The notes under the pieces were generated by a model. It saw nothing but the letters and a program-made list of their open reading frames with translations, had not been told where the DNA came from and made no database searches. Positions 16,610-25,718 of a DNA stretch of 64,000 nt are shown here, in pieces. Numbering within the stretch: the stretch's first letter is position 1; every line of letters begins with the position of its first letter. This DNA comes from Bacillota bacterium (GTDB lineage: Bacteria; Bacillota; Bacilli; Bacillales_A; Planococcaceae). The stretch covers positions 1 through 64,000 of the forward strand of contig JAEXYZ010000083.1 in NCBI GenBank assembly GCA_023405135.1. The letters are read 5' to 3'. The position numbers and the translations under genes are program-made.

Positions 16610-18437
16610 ATGTATTCGACTTTAAAAAGATTCTTTATTGGGAAACCATTAAAATCCACAGAACTAGGAGAACAAAAACTCAATAAAACAAAGGCGTTAG
16701 CAATACTATCTTCCGATGCTTTATCATCTGTTGCCTATGGTCCAGAACAAATATTAATTGTATTAGCTACTGTTGGGGCGGTTGCTTATTGGTACTCCAT
16801 TCCAATCGCAATTGGAGTATTAATACTTCTAGCTGCACTCATTTTATCATATAGACAAATTATATTTGCTTACCCTCATGGAGGAGGGGCCTATATTGTT
16901 TCGAAAAGTAATTTAGGCGTAAATCCCAGGCTTGATAGCTGGAGGTTCTCTATTAGTTGACTATATTTTAACTGTTGCAGTAAGTGTATCCGCTGGTACA
17001 GATGCCATTACATCTGCATTCCCAGTTTTACATGGATATAATGTGCATATTGCAATACTCTTTGTTATTTTACTTACTTTACTAAACCTTAGAGGAGTAA
17101 CAGAGTCGGCTTCAGTTTTAGCTTATCCTGTATATTTATTCGTTTTAGCATTGTTTATATTGATTGGTGTAGGGGTTTACCAAATATTCACTGGTCATGT
17201 TTCGGCTGATTTACACACGCCAGTTGGTACACCGATTGCTGGAATTACTTTATTCCTATTGCTTAGAGCTTTCGCTTCAGGTTGCTCTGCGTTAACGGGT
17301 GTTGAAGCTATTTCTAATGCTATCCCGAACTTTAAAAATCCAGCACCTAATAACGCAGCGAAAACTTTAATGGTTATGGGTGGCTTACTTGCACTGTTAT
17401 TCTCAGGAATTGTTTACTTAGCTTATTATTATGGAATTTCTCCAAGTGCTGAAGTAACAGTTGTTTCACAAATTGCTGAGGAAACATTTGGACGAAATTT
17501 TATATATTTTTTTATACAAGGAACGACAGCTTTAATCTTAATACTTGCTGCGAATACGGGATATTCAGCTTTCCCACTTCTTGCAGTTAATTTAGCAAAG
17601 GATAAGTTTATTCCGAGAATGTTTTTAATTAGAGGTGATCGTTTAGGTTATTCTAATGGAATCATTATTCTAGGGGCGCTTTCCATACTTTTAATTTTTG
17701 CTTTCCATGCAAAAACAGAGCATCTTATTCCGCTCTATGCAGTTGGTGTATTTATTCCTTTTACACTTTCTCAAACTGGAATGATTGTTAAATGGGTACG
17801 TGAAAAACCTAAAGGATGGACTACAAAATTAATAATCAATGCGCTTGGTGCATTAATTAGCTTTATAGTGACAATTATGTTCTTTTTAACAAAGTTCGGA
17901 CAAGTGTGGCCTGTATTTGTGTTTCTACCTTTAATTATCTTTGCTTTCCATGAAATTAGAAAGCATTATCAAGATGTCGGGGATCAGCTTAGAATGTGTT
18001 CTGAAGAGATAGCTAAAACAATCGAAGGGAATGTTTTCATCATTCCCGTTTCTGGTATAACTCGTGTAGTAGAAAACTCAATAAATTATGCGAAGGCTCT
18101 ATCTCCTGATCATATTATTTCAGTATATATTTCATTTGATCGAGCAAGCGAAATTGATTTTGAGGAAAAATGGAGAAAATTACATCCAGATATTCGACTC
18201 GTGATACTCCATTCACAATATAGAAGTATCATTAACCCACTTACTAAATTTATAAATAGAGTGGAATATGTGGCTAGTGAAAAAAACTATCAAGTAACAG
18301 TTGTAATACCACAGTTTATCCCGAAAAAAGGTTGGCATAATATACTTCATAACCATTCGGGCACACTGATTCGTTCGTTTTTATTGTTTAAAAAAAATGT
18401 TGTAGTGACAACAGTTCCATTCCATTTAAGAAAATAA
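16610..18437 (+). pseudogene. kimA: KimA-type potassium transporter, one-base frameshift
   Basis: An APC-superfamily K+/H+ symporter closely matching B. subtilis KimA along about 608 residues, from the opening LKRFFIGKPLKSTELGEQKL through SSDALSSVAYGPEQILI to PQFIPKKGWHNILHNHSG. Twelve membrane segments precede a cytoplasmic domain that binds c-di-AMP in KimA. An extra C in CCC at 16925-16927 shifts the frame after NLGVNP. The remainder (LIAGGSLLVDYILTVAVSVS onward) is intact from about 16932. GGAGGAAAT precedes ATG 16610. It is either a fresh loss of function or a sequencing error. Confidence 0.9.
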
Positions 18438-18552
18438 TTAAGAGGAGTCTGTTTTAAAAAGAAAGTTTGTAAGAATGACTCACATTAAAGTCAATATGAG
18501 TTTAATCTTTTTTGTAAGTTTTACCTACAGGTTTTCGTTTAAGGCACATAAG

Positions 18553-18589
18553 GTATGTGCTCCTGCTTCTGGGGTTACTCACCGCAAAT
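18553..18589. repeat. Copy of the TGCTCCTGC repeat family
   Basis: Contains GTATGTGCTCCTGCTTCTGG followed by GGTTACTCACCGCAAA. It lies between kimA and the yunC-like gene. Confidence 0.6.
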
Positions 18590-18613
18590 ATGATTTGAAT
18601 CGCAATTCACAAT

Positions 18614-18662
18614 TAAGAAAAGAGTACAATTCAAAATTACTGAAATGTACTCTTTCTTTTTA
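18614..18662. terminator. Bidirectional terminator
   Basis: AAGAAAAGAGTACA and its near-complement TGTACTCTTTCTTT around a 16-base loop, between convergent kimA and yunC. Confidence 0.75.
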
Positions 18663-18681
18663 CTTTAAGGATAATTCTTTA

Positions 18682-18984
18682 CTAAATCATTTTTAACAAT
18701 GCTTCTTCACCAATCATACCTTTTATGATACCGAGTTTTTCAGCTTCGTACGTAACGGATTCGAGCGGAGCTTTTAATAGTTCATCAATTGTTTTTACCC
18801 CAACCGCTCTGCCTGCAATAATTTTTCGGTTTGCCAATTTACTATTTAAAAGTCCAACGTCTAAAGCACCGCACATAATATAACCATTTTCATTCGATAC
18901 TGTTAACAACGTTGTTTTAGGCAAACGTACAGTGACAGCTGTAAACATATGTCCATGTAATTCGATTGGCTCTATTGAAACCAT
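18682..18984 (-). CDS. yunC: DUF1805 protein (YunC family)
   Basis: 100 residues matching YunC along the whole length. Family marks are GHMFTAVTVRLPKTTLL, NGYIMCGALDVGLLN, AGRAVGVKTIDELL and APLESVTYEAEKLGI. YunC has a small alpha/beta fold and no assigned reaction. GGAAGGGGGC precedes the ATG. It is a single-gene unit here. Confidence 0.9.
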   Translation of the reverse strand: MVSIEPIELHGHMFTAVTVRLPKTTLLTVSNENGYIMCGALDVGLLNSKLANRKIIAGRAVGVKTIDELLKAPLESVTYEAEKLGIIKGMIGEEALLKMI

Positions 18985-19114
18985 ATTATCGCCCCCTTCC
19001 TCTATAAAATATGGGAACGGGCAAAAAGTGTTCGCATTATTTTTAACTAAAAAGCTAAACGATTTTTACAATTTGATTACGCCATAGTATTCTTTTTATA
19101 AAGAGGGTGTATAT

Positions 19115-19849
19115 ATGTATAGCGTGCTATCTGATATAAGCCAAATATTTAGTTATCCTATTACTGTGTTTTTAAGATCTTATGAACATTCACCATTAAT
19201 CGTCGCAATATTGTTAGGTTGTATCGGTGCATTTGCTCCATGTCAAATTACAGGCAATATTAGTGCAATAACATTTTACGGAAACCGAGTAATACAAAAG
19301 GGGACAATTTGGATTGAAATTGCATCTTTTATTTTTGGCAAGGTTGTCATTTTTAGTTTAATAGGCTGGCTTGCCTGGTTTTTTGGATAAACCTTCGAAT
19401 CAGAAATAACATACTACTTTCCAATATTTAGCAAATTAATTGGTCCACTACTTATTGTTACTGGGCTAGTGCTTATTGGGATTGTAAAGCTTAAATTTGT
19501 AAATCGGTTATCTTTACGTATGCCGATCATTATGAAAGAAGGAATTGTTGGCTCGTTCTTGTTAGGGGCAAGTTTTTCTTTAGCTTTTTGTCCTACAATG
19601 TTTGTACTGTTCTTTGTTTGGCTAATGCCAACTGTACTTTCAAGTTCATATGGTTTTATTTTACCCGCAGTTTTTGGAGTGGCCACATCGATACCACTTG
19701 TAATTATTTTTGCTTTTATTGAGCTATTTAATGCAAAACGTTTTATTTTGAAGAAAAGTAAAAATATTGGAAGAATCATTCAGAAGCTAACTGGAGCATT
19801 TCTTTTAACAATAGGGATTTTTGATACTATTACATATTGGGGAATGTAG
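19115..19849 (+). pseudogene. CcdA/TauE-like membrane protein with an in-frame stop
   Basis: Both halves are in one frame, split by TAA at 19388-19390. The first half contains GAFAPCQITGNISAITFYGN, with the paired helix-breaking PC motif. The second has a matching FCPTMFVLFFVWLMP motif and ends in GAFLLTIGIFDTITYWG. This two-motif layout is that of DsbD/CcdA-like or UreH/SafE-like transporters, which move reducing power or metal across the membrane. The full length, about 245 residues and six or so helices, is right for the family. With the stop it would yield a 91-residue fragment. Confidence 0.75.
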
Positions 19850-19931
19850 AGTGCATAAACAACTGCATTTTGTTTCATAATAAATAAGATTTCACAGAAG
19901 AAATCTAACATGATGGACAGGGGTGTGACGA

Positions 19932-20087
19932 GTGGACAGAAAGAATTTTTTTATGAATTCTAGTTCAAAGAAGACATACCAAAACTGGGAAAAGCCGAAG
20001 ATTCAAAAATCTCAAATGAATGGTCAAACGGAGATTTCACTCCATAACCAAATATTGAGAACTGAAGCGAAGGCTAAACATTTATAG
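19932..20087 (+). CDS. Small hydrophilic protein of unknown function
   Basis: 51 codons from GTG 19932, six bases after AGGGGTGTGA. The product is polar and basic (SSSKKTYQNWEKPKIQKSQ) without membrane segments. A CCCGG/CCGGG terminator follows at 20117. A comparable small gene plus terminator lies on the other side of the BCCT fragment. The family is not recognised. Coding status rests on the ribosome site and layout only. Confidence 0.4.
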   Translation: MDRKNFFMNSSSKKTYQNWEKPKIQKSQMNGQTEISLHNQILRTEAKAKHL

Positions 20088-20093
20088 TACATC

Positions 20094-20990
20094 ATGCAAG
20101 ATTTTAGTGAGTCATTACCCGGATTTATTCCGGGTTTTTTATTTGATACTTCGGGAATTCAGAAAGGTATTAAATATTTAAGTAATCTCAATATGGCTTT
20201 AGCAATTTTACTATTAGGTTTTGTTTTTGTAATGGGACCTACTGTTTTTATTCTTGAAACGTTTACGTTGGCTATCGGCGATTATATTACACATTTTGTG
20301 GAGTATAGTTTGCGTTTACAACCTTATAAAGACGGGGAATGGGTAAAGAGCTGGACGATTTTTTACTGGGCTTGGGCAATCTCTTGGTCTCCCTTTGTTG
20401 GAACATTTATAGCCAGAGTTTCAAGAGGTAGGACAATTCGTGAATTTATAATAGGTGTGCTTATTATCCCACCAGTTATATCTTGCTTCTGGATTGCAAC
20501 CTTTGGTGGTACCGCTCTATGGTATGATTTGCACAAGGATACAAATATTGCACGTTTAGTAAATGAGGATATTACTGTAGCGCTATTTGAGACGTTAAAT
20601 AATTTACCTTTGTCAATGATTGCTTCATTTATAGGGATTATATTAATTTTCACTTTTTTAATTACTTCAGCAGACTCGGCTACTTTTATTATGGCAAGTA
20701 TGACTTCAAAAGGATCGATGAACCCAACTGCTATTACGAAATTAACTTGGGGTATATTGATGGCAGCGATTTCAGCAGTTTTATTATATGCTGGTGGTTT
20801 AGATGCCCTACCAACTGCCTCATTAATCGCTGCACTACCCTTTACCGTAATATTATTAATGCTTGGTGTAACATTGTGGGAAATGTTAATACATGAAATC
20901 ATTCCAATAAAGAAAAATGATATTAAGCGGCTGAAAAAAATGCGTGAACATATTGAACGAGAAAATGAACAAAAAAATAAGAAGGGGTGA
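20094..20990 (+). pseudogene. BCCT-family betaine transporter, C-terminal part only
   Basis: Residues from about GIQKGIKYLSNLNMALAIL onward match the C-terminal half of BCCT carriers such as OpuD. The signature WTIFYWAWAISWSPFVGTF and then ARVSRGRTIREF are intact, as is ITSADSATFIMASM. Roughly the first 230 residues, including the first several membrane helices, are missing. The leading 17 codons (PGFIPGF) are read from a terminator hairpin at 20117-20141, so they are not transporter sequence. A truncated carrier just after a terminator is almost certainly dead. Confidence 0.82.
20115..20141 (+). terminator. Terminator at the BCCT truncation junction
   Basis: ACCCGGATTTATTCCGGGTTTTTT. It resembles the terminator at 21232-21260 in stem and flanks (TTAGTGA before the stem). 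Confidence 0.75.
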
Positions 20991-21086
20991 AAATCATTTT
21001 CAAATTTAGTATAGAAATAAAGTTCGATGCCATACTATAAATGATTTCGCTTAACGATTCGACATGATTAACAGGAGGGATTTGCG

Positions 21087-21224
21087 ATGATTAACGCAGA
21101 AGACAATTTTGAGTCTGATAATCCGCCTCAAAACTCGTTTGGAAAAGCATCTATCTCTAAATTTCGTTACAATCGAATAGTGAGATTAAGCAGGAACCAT
21201 ACAGTTTTAAATCATGAGAATTAG
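21087..21224 (+). CDS. Small hydrophilic protein of unknown function
   Basis: 45 residues from ATG 21087, preceded by a strong AGGAGGGA. Polar, with an acidic start (NAEDNFESDNPP) and a basic end (KFRYNRIVRLSRNH). A CCCGG/CCGGG terminator follows the stop by eight bases. I do not recognise it. The strong ribosome site makes translation likely. Confidence 0.5.
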   Translation: MINAEDNFESDNPPQNSFGKASISKFRYNRIVRLSRNHTVLNHEN

Positions 21225-21231
21225 TGAAATC

Positions 21232-21260
21232 AGCCCGGAATTTTTTCCGGGTTTATTTTT
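21232..21260. terminator. Terminator between convergent genes
   Basis: GCCCGGAATTTTTTCCGGGT followed by TTATTTTTTT. Confidence 0.8.
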
Positions 21261-21641
21261 TTATACTTCTGTAGATGCCTCTTTTGGTGGAGCTATAAGG
21301 GCCTTTGCATCAGCATTTAAAGCATTGTAAATCAATGGGTTAGCTAATAGCTCTTTTTGTAAGAACGAAAAGCGTTTAATTTCTGCAAATCTAAAATCCC
21401 GTGCCAATGAATTAATATGCTGAATGATTAACTGTGTTTCCCTTGAATATACTGCTTTATTGGCATCGTCATTAAAGTCGATAACACAATTAACCAATGT
21501 TAAAGCTTCCATGCTTAGCTTAGCTCGAATAAATGAATTTTTAAATTTTTCAAAGTTAAGTTCTATAATTTTACGTGCTTGAGGATAGTCACTTTTACTT
21601 ATAGCCATTTCTAATAATAAAACATCACGGTCTATTTTCAT
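21261..21641 (-). CDS. Soluble helical protein of unknown function
   Basis: 126 residues starting at ATG 21641, which follows AAAAGGAGAATTAC; a longer reading upstream to 21770 lacks a ribosome site and includes promoter-like AT-rich DNA. It is predicted mainly helical (LLLEMAISKSDYPQARKII, then SFIRAKLSMEALTLVNCVI), and the tail SAPPKEAST-like region (LIAPPKEAST) is flexible. No recognised motif. Confidence 0.65.
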   Translation of the reverse strand: MKIDRDVLLLEMAISKSDYPQARKIIELNFEKFKNSFIRAKLSMEALTLVNCVIDFNDDANKAVYSRETQLIIQHINSLARDFRFAEIKRFSFLQKELLANPLIYNALNADAKALIAPPKEASTEV

Positions 21642-21924
21642 GTAATTCTCCTTTTTAAAATAGAAAAATGTTACTACGTTTCCACATAGTATAACACGAA
21701 AAAAGTACCGAAAAAATATATTGATTACAAATATTTGATAAAAATCTATAAAAAGAACTGTATGAAACATACAATTACTAATATTTTTGTTAAATTTATC
21801 CTGTATCTTAAATGAGTTATTACAAATACGTCTCTAGACTGATACCAATTTATTTCTACAGTCGGTTATCGAAAGAAATGAAACCCCTTATTATTAAAGC
21901 AGAATAAAAGAAGGGGTAGCTTTT

Positions 21925-22476
21925 ATGAGTAGAAAAGTTTACTTGTTGTTAACTGATACAGGAACAATATTTACACGAATGGTAAGACTATATACGAAAA
22001 AACCATATAATCATGCTTCAATAGCATTTGACGATAATTTTAGAGAAGTTTATAGCTTTGGTCGTAAAAAGCCGCATAACCCGTTTATTGGTGGATTTGT
22101 TAATGAAGATATAAGACGAGGGTTATTTAAAAATGCTAGATGTGCTATTTACAGTTTTGAAGTAACAGATGAACAAATATCTAAAATGAAATATTTCATT
22201 AACAAAATTAAGACTGAGAAACATCTTTATCGATACAATCTTTTAGGACTAATTACTTTTATCATAAATAAACCTTATCAAAGAAAACGTGCATTTTTCT
22301 GTTCTGAATTTGTTGCTCACGTTTTAAACGAAGGTGAAATTAACGAATTTCAAAAACCTTGTTCATTAATTTCTCCCTACGACTTACAAAGTATCGACTC
22401 AATTGAATTGGAGTTTGAAGGAGAATTAAAGGATTTATTCGAACAGGAATCTAAAATGTATCCGATTGTATCTTAA
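21925..22476 (+). CDS. Permuted papain-like (YiiX/NlpC-P60-type) hydrolase
   Basis: 183 residues. The histidine motif YNHASIAFDDNF comes first and the cysteine motif FFCSEFVAHVLN comes later, the order seen in circularly permuted papain-fold amidases of the YiiX/YycO-like type. No signal peptide is seen. It may cleave a lipid- or peptide-linked amide, but the substrate is unknown. AGAAGGGGTAGC precedes the ATG. A terminator follows. Confidence 0.72.
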   Translation: MSRKVYLLLTDTGTIFTRMVRLYTKKPYNHASIAFDDNFREVYSFGRKKPHNPFIGGFVNEDIRRGLFKNARCAIYSFEVTDEQISKMKYFINKIKTEKHLYRYNLLGLITFIINKPYQRKRAFFCSEFVAHVLNEGEINEFQKPCSLISPYDLQSIDSIELEFEGELKDLFEQESKMYPIVS

Positions 22477-22480
22477 AAAT

Positions 22481-22518
22481 TAACGCCCTTAAAATGTTCA
22501 ATTTAAGGGTGTTTTATT
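22481..22518 (+). terminator. Terminator
   Basis: AACGCCCTTAAA and TTTAAGGGTGTT followed by TTATT. From here to 22777 I see a small hairpin (GTGGAGT/ACTCCAC near 22588-22612) but no gene. Confidence 0.7.
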
Positions 22519-22776
22519 ATGTTCATAAATATCAAGGCATAAGCTAAAAACCATTTAGAAAGAATAATAAGGTGAATGTGAATCAGTGGAGTGAAGATTA
22601 TCTAACTCCACTAAAAATATAGAAATAAGGCTAAGTGAGCAACATTCTTCTTAAGATTACTTCTCGTATAAGGGATTCAATGCTCTTGTGACTATGTGTT
22701 GTAGAAATGAACAGTTCGAGGTTACAAGTAATTACTAACCGTTAAAGCGGAATAAGAATAATAAGAGGTGACAGAG

Positions 22777-24039
22777 TTGGACAATCAAATGCCACATGAA
22801 GAGGGAATTGATCATAGCTTCTCCCCTTTAAAAGAAGGTTACAATTTTATATTAAACAGAAGAGAAAATTTACAATCCAACATTTTTGAGACAAGAATTT
22901 TAGGTAGAAAAGCAATTTGTATGATTGGAGAGGAAGCAGCGCAACTTTTTTATGATCCGCAGAAATTTCAAAGGAATGGTGCTGCACCAAATCGAGTTGT
23001 CCAAACATTATTCGGAAAAAATAGTGTTCAAACATTAGATGATGAAGACCATAGACAGAGAAAAGAAATGCTTATGTCAGTAATGACAAAAGATGAAATA
23101 AATAGACTTTTGGATATTACAAAAGTTCAATGGGAGCAATCACTCGATAAGTGGAGCAAAGAAGAAGAAATTACTCTTTATGAAGAAGTGAAAGAACTGT
23201 TTTGTAAGGCAGCTTTTAAATGGGTTGGTTCTCCATTACATGAAGATGACGTAAAAAAGATGACGAGAGATTTAGGAGCAATGTTTGAAACCCCAACAGC
23301 AATAGGACCAGCTCATTGGTTAGGACGAGGTTTTCGAAATCAAGCAGAAAAGACTATTCAAGAACTAATACAGGATACTCGAGAGAAGAAAGTAAAATTT
23401 CCGCAAAATACGCCGTTACATCAATTTGCATTTTATAAGGATAAAGAAGGAAATTTATTAGATATTGAAACTGCTGCAGTAGAAGTAATTAATTTGTTAA
23501 GACCGATTGTAGCGATTTCGATTTATATCAATTTTACAGTGTTGGCATTACATCAATATCCAGAGCAAAAGGAAAAACTAAAAGCGTATAGTGATTATCA
23601 AAAAATGTTTGTGCAAGAAGTTAGAAGATTTTATCCATTCTTTCCATTTATTGCAGCACGTGTGAAACAGGATTTTACATGGAATGGCTACCAATTTAAA
23701 GAAGGAACATTGACGTTATTAGACCTTTACGGAACAAATCATGATCCAAATTTATGGGAACAACCGAATGTTTTTTATCCTGAACGTTTTGCTCAGTGGC
23801 AAGGGAGCCCTTTTAGTTTTATACCTCAAGGTGGTGGAGACTACTATTTAGGCCATCGTTGTGCTGGTGAGCAAATTACAATTGACCTTATGAAAATTAG
23901 TCTTGATTATTTAGTAAACAAAATGGAATATGACATACCAGAGCAGGATTTAACCTTTAGCTTAGACGACATTCCGAGTATCCCACAAAGTAAAATCGTA
24001 TTAAAAAACGTACAACGAATAAGAGAAAACATTCAATAA
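22777..24039 (+). CDS. Cytochrome P450, CYP152-type fatty-acid peroxygenase
   Basis: About 420 residues. The haem-binding loop is FIPQGGGDYYLGHRCAGEQ, longer than usual, with the cysteine ligand in GHRCAGE. The I-helix region LLRPIVAISIYINF has the arginine-proline pair typical of CYP152 enzymes such as BS-beta (YbdT), which use H2O2 to hydroxylate or decarboxylate fatty acids. This explains the absence of a reductase gene. The start is TTG 22777, five bases after AGAGGTGA; a GTG at 22768 lies inside that site. Single-gene unit. Confidence 0.92.
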   Translation: MDNQMPHEEGIDHSFSPLKEGYNFILNRRENLQSNIFETRILGRKAICMIGEEAAQLFYDPQKFQRNGAAPNRVVQTLFGKNSVQTLDDEDHRQRKEMLMSVMTKDEINRLLDITKVQWEQSLDKWSKEEEITLYEEVKELFCKAAFKWVGSPLHEDDVKKMTRDLGAMFETPTAIGPAHWLGRGFRNQAEKTIQELIQDTREKKVKFPQNTPLHQFAFYKDKEGNLLDIETAAVEVINLLRPIVAISIYINFTVLALHQYPEQKEKLKAYSDYQKMFVQEVRRFYPFFPFIAARVKQDFTWNGYQFKEGTLTLLDLYGTNHDPNLWEQPNVFYPERFAQWQGSPFSFIPQGGGDYYLGHRCAGEQITIDLMKISLDYLVNKMEYDIPEQDLTFSLDDIPSIPQSKIVLKNVQRIRENIQ

Positions 24040-24040
24040 A

Positions 24041-24097
24041 AAGAGCAGACAAGGTCCGTCTAGTAAATTCAAACGTTTCTTGTCTGCTTATTAATTT
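24041..24097. terminator. Bidirectional terminator
   Basis: AGCAGACAA and TTGTCTGCT around a long loop, between the convergent P450 gene and catabolic operon. Confidence 0.75.
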
Positions 24098-24978
24098 TAG
24101 TTTTTCATTATTTCAATTAGCTTTGAGTAATGATCAGGAGCTGTATTATTTAATAAGTCCTTTACGTTCAAATCGACTAAAGACTGCAACTTCGCTTTCA
24201 CTGCTGCCGATAGAGTGAAATCTACATCTAACATTTCTAAGGTGCTAATAACTTCATTCATTTCATATACACGACGTTCAGCATGAATTGCCGTACGATT
24301 TAATAGAAGATTAGCAGTTTCTTCTAATGGTTTTTTTGTTATGGAGTTATCAAGTGACTCTATAACAATATCCGACACACCATATTTACTACTAGATTGG
24401 ATTGTTTCAAGAAGTAAGATTGAGAGACCTTTCATAAAGATGCTACGAAACATTTTAATAGCTGAAGAACTGCCTGCTTTTTCGCTAATATAAGTAACAT
24501 TCATTCCAAACTTTGAAGCAAAATGTTCGAAATTCTTTGACCCAGTTCCGCTAATGAACATAGGTACTTGATGCTTTCTTAAGGGTACTGATTCCATTAC
24601 AGCTGCATCTACAAATTTTGCCCCTACATTTTTTATTACGTTTGCAATATCCTCTTTAACCATTGGAGATGTCGCATTAATATCAATGTAGATATGTTGG
24701 GATGTTAAGTAATTCACGATATCATTTGCAATAGAAAGGGCAACTTTAGCGCTAGTTGCACAAAAAATGAAGTCACTTTTTTTACAAAGCTCCTGCAATG
24801 AATCTACTAAAGAAATATCTAGTTTAGATGCGCGTTCTTGTATAACTTCCCCTAAAGAAGGATGCTGTCTATTTGCGTCAAAAGCATAAATATTATATAC
24901 ACCTTCATGCTTTAATCCTTCAGATATTAGATATGCAGCTTCTCCAAAACCGACAAAACCTACAGATGGAGTTTTCAT
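24097..24978 (-). CDS. NAD(P)-dependent dehydrogenase with DUF1932 domain
   Basis: 293 residues of the beta-hydroxyacid dehydrogenase superfamily. The Rossmann motif GFVGFGEAAYLISEG is at the N-terminus, followed by YIDINATSP and DAAVMESVP. The conserved helix GSSSAIKMFRSIFMKGLSIL carries the usual catalytic lysine, and the C-terminal helical part is DUF1932. It is last in an operon after the hydratase and aldolase genes. It may oxidise or reduce a hydroxyl or hemiacetal intermediate of ring cleavage; the exact step is not deducible. GGGGGTAA precedes the ATG. Confidence 0.8.
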   Translation of the reverse strand: MKTPSVGFVGFGEAAYLISEGLKHEGVYNIYAFDANRQHPSLGEVIQERASKLDISLVDSLQELCKKSDFIFCATSAKVALSIANDIVNYLTSQHIYIDINATSPMVKEDIANVIKNVGAKFVDAAVMESVPLRKHQVPMFISGTGSKNFEHFASKFGMNVTYISEKAGSSSAIKMFRSIFMKGLSILLLETIQSSSKYGVSDIVIESLDNSITKKPLEETANLLLNRTAIHAERRVYEMNEVISTLEMLDVDFTLSAAVKAKLQSLVDLNVKDLLNNTAPDHYSKLIEIMKN

Positions 24979-25016
24979 GGTGACAATTACCCCCTAAATA
25001 TTCGAACAGCATTGAA

Positions 25017-25718
25017 TTAAGATTTAACTACTTCTCTAACTGTATCGAAATATACAACATTTTCCTTTTCAAGAACTTCTCTTAAGTTATAGAAATCTAG
25101 ACTTAGTTGACCGCTAGCAATTTTTTCTTTAGTCCCTTCTTCTTTTTCAACTCGTTTTTGAGAAGCTATTAATGAATTTGCTATATCTTCTTTTTTAATT
25201 ACTACAATCCCATCGTCATCGGCCATTATAAGATCTCCTGGGTTTACTTGTGTTCCACCACAAATAGCAGGGGAATTTACCCAACCTCCACGATTTTTTG
25301 TTGTACCTTCTGAATAAACTGATTTAGACCAAACAGGGAACTGAAGATCACGCAGTTGTTTAACATCACGAATGCCAGCATCAATGATTACCCCTTGTAC
25401 CCCACGTTTAATTAGTGCGCGGACAATTAACTCTCCGATCATGCCAGAAGTACTTTCACCTATAGTCGTAATTACTAAAATATCACCAGGTTTACAAACT
25501 TCTATTGCAGCATGAATCATTAAATTATCGCCTGCAGGACAAACGGCTGTCACTGCAGGACCACAAATTAATTTTCCAGTTTGAATAGGACGTAAATTAT
25601 GACTCATTAACCCTTGTTTCCCTTGTGCTTCATAAACGGTTGAAACATCAAAGTCCTTGAATTGTTCTACGACTTCCATAGATGGACGTTCAATTTCTTT
25701 TATTACATACTTTTGCAT
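25017..25718 (-). CDS. RraA/LigK-type aldolase (HMG/CHA aldolase family)
   Basis: 233 residues. The metal and substrate signature GELIVRALIKRGVQGVIIDA followed by GIRD (R117, D118) and VNPGDLIMADDDGIVVI are those of class II 4-hydroxy-4-methyl-2-oxoglutarate / 4-carboxy-4-hydroxy-2-oxoadipate aldolases (LigK, GalC). These split the tertiary alcohol into pyruvate and oxaloacetate or pyruvate. The RNase regulator RraA shares the fold, but the hydratase gene just upstream favours the aldolase role. Its ATG overlaps the upstream stop (TAATG). Confidence 0.85.
   Translation of the reverse strand: MQKYVIKEIERPSMEVVEQFKDFDVSTVYEAQGKQGLMSHNLRPIQTGKLICGPAVTAVCPAGDNLMIHAAIEVCKPGDILVITTIGESTSGMIGELIVRALIKRGVQGVIIDAGIRDVKQLRDLQFPVWSKSVYSEGTTKNRGGWVNSPAICGGTQVNPGDLIMADDDGIVVIKKEDIANSLIASQKRVEKEEGTKEKIASGQLSLDFYNLREVLEKENVVYFDTVREVVKS

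Noticed and set aside
16925..16927. Programmed ribosomal frameshift in kimA
   Set aside because: No slippery heptamer or following hairpin fits, and KimA homologues are encoded in one frame; an indel is simpler.
18475..18696. 73-codon ORF after kimA
   Set aside because: It covers a dispersed repeat copy and the bidirectional terminator.
24097..24978. DUF1932 protein as 3-hydroxyisobutyrate dehydrogenase of valine breakdown
   Set aside because: The fold is shared, but the C-terminal domain differs and the neighbours are ring-cleavage enzymes, not valine catabolism.
25017..25718. RraA-like protein as RNase E regulator
   Set aside because: RNase E is not typical of Bacillales, and the gene overlaps a GalB-like hydratase gene whose product is the aldolase's substrate.
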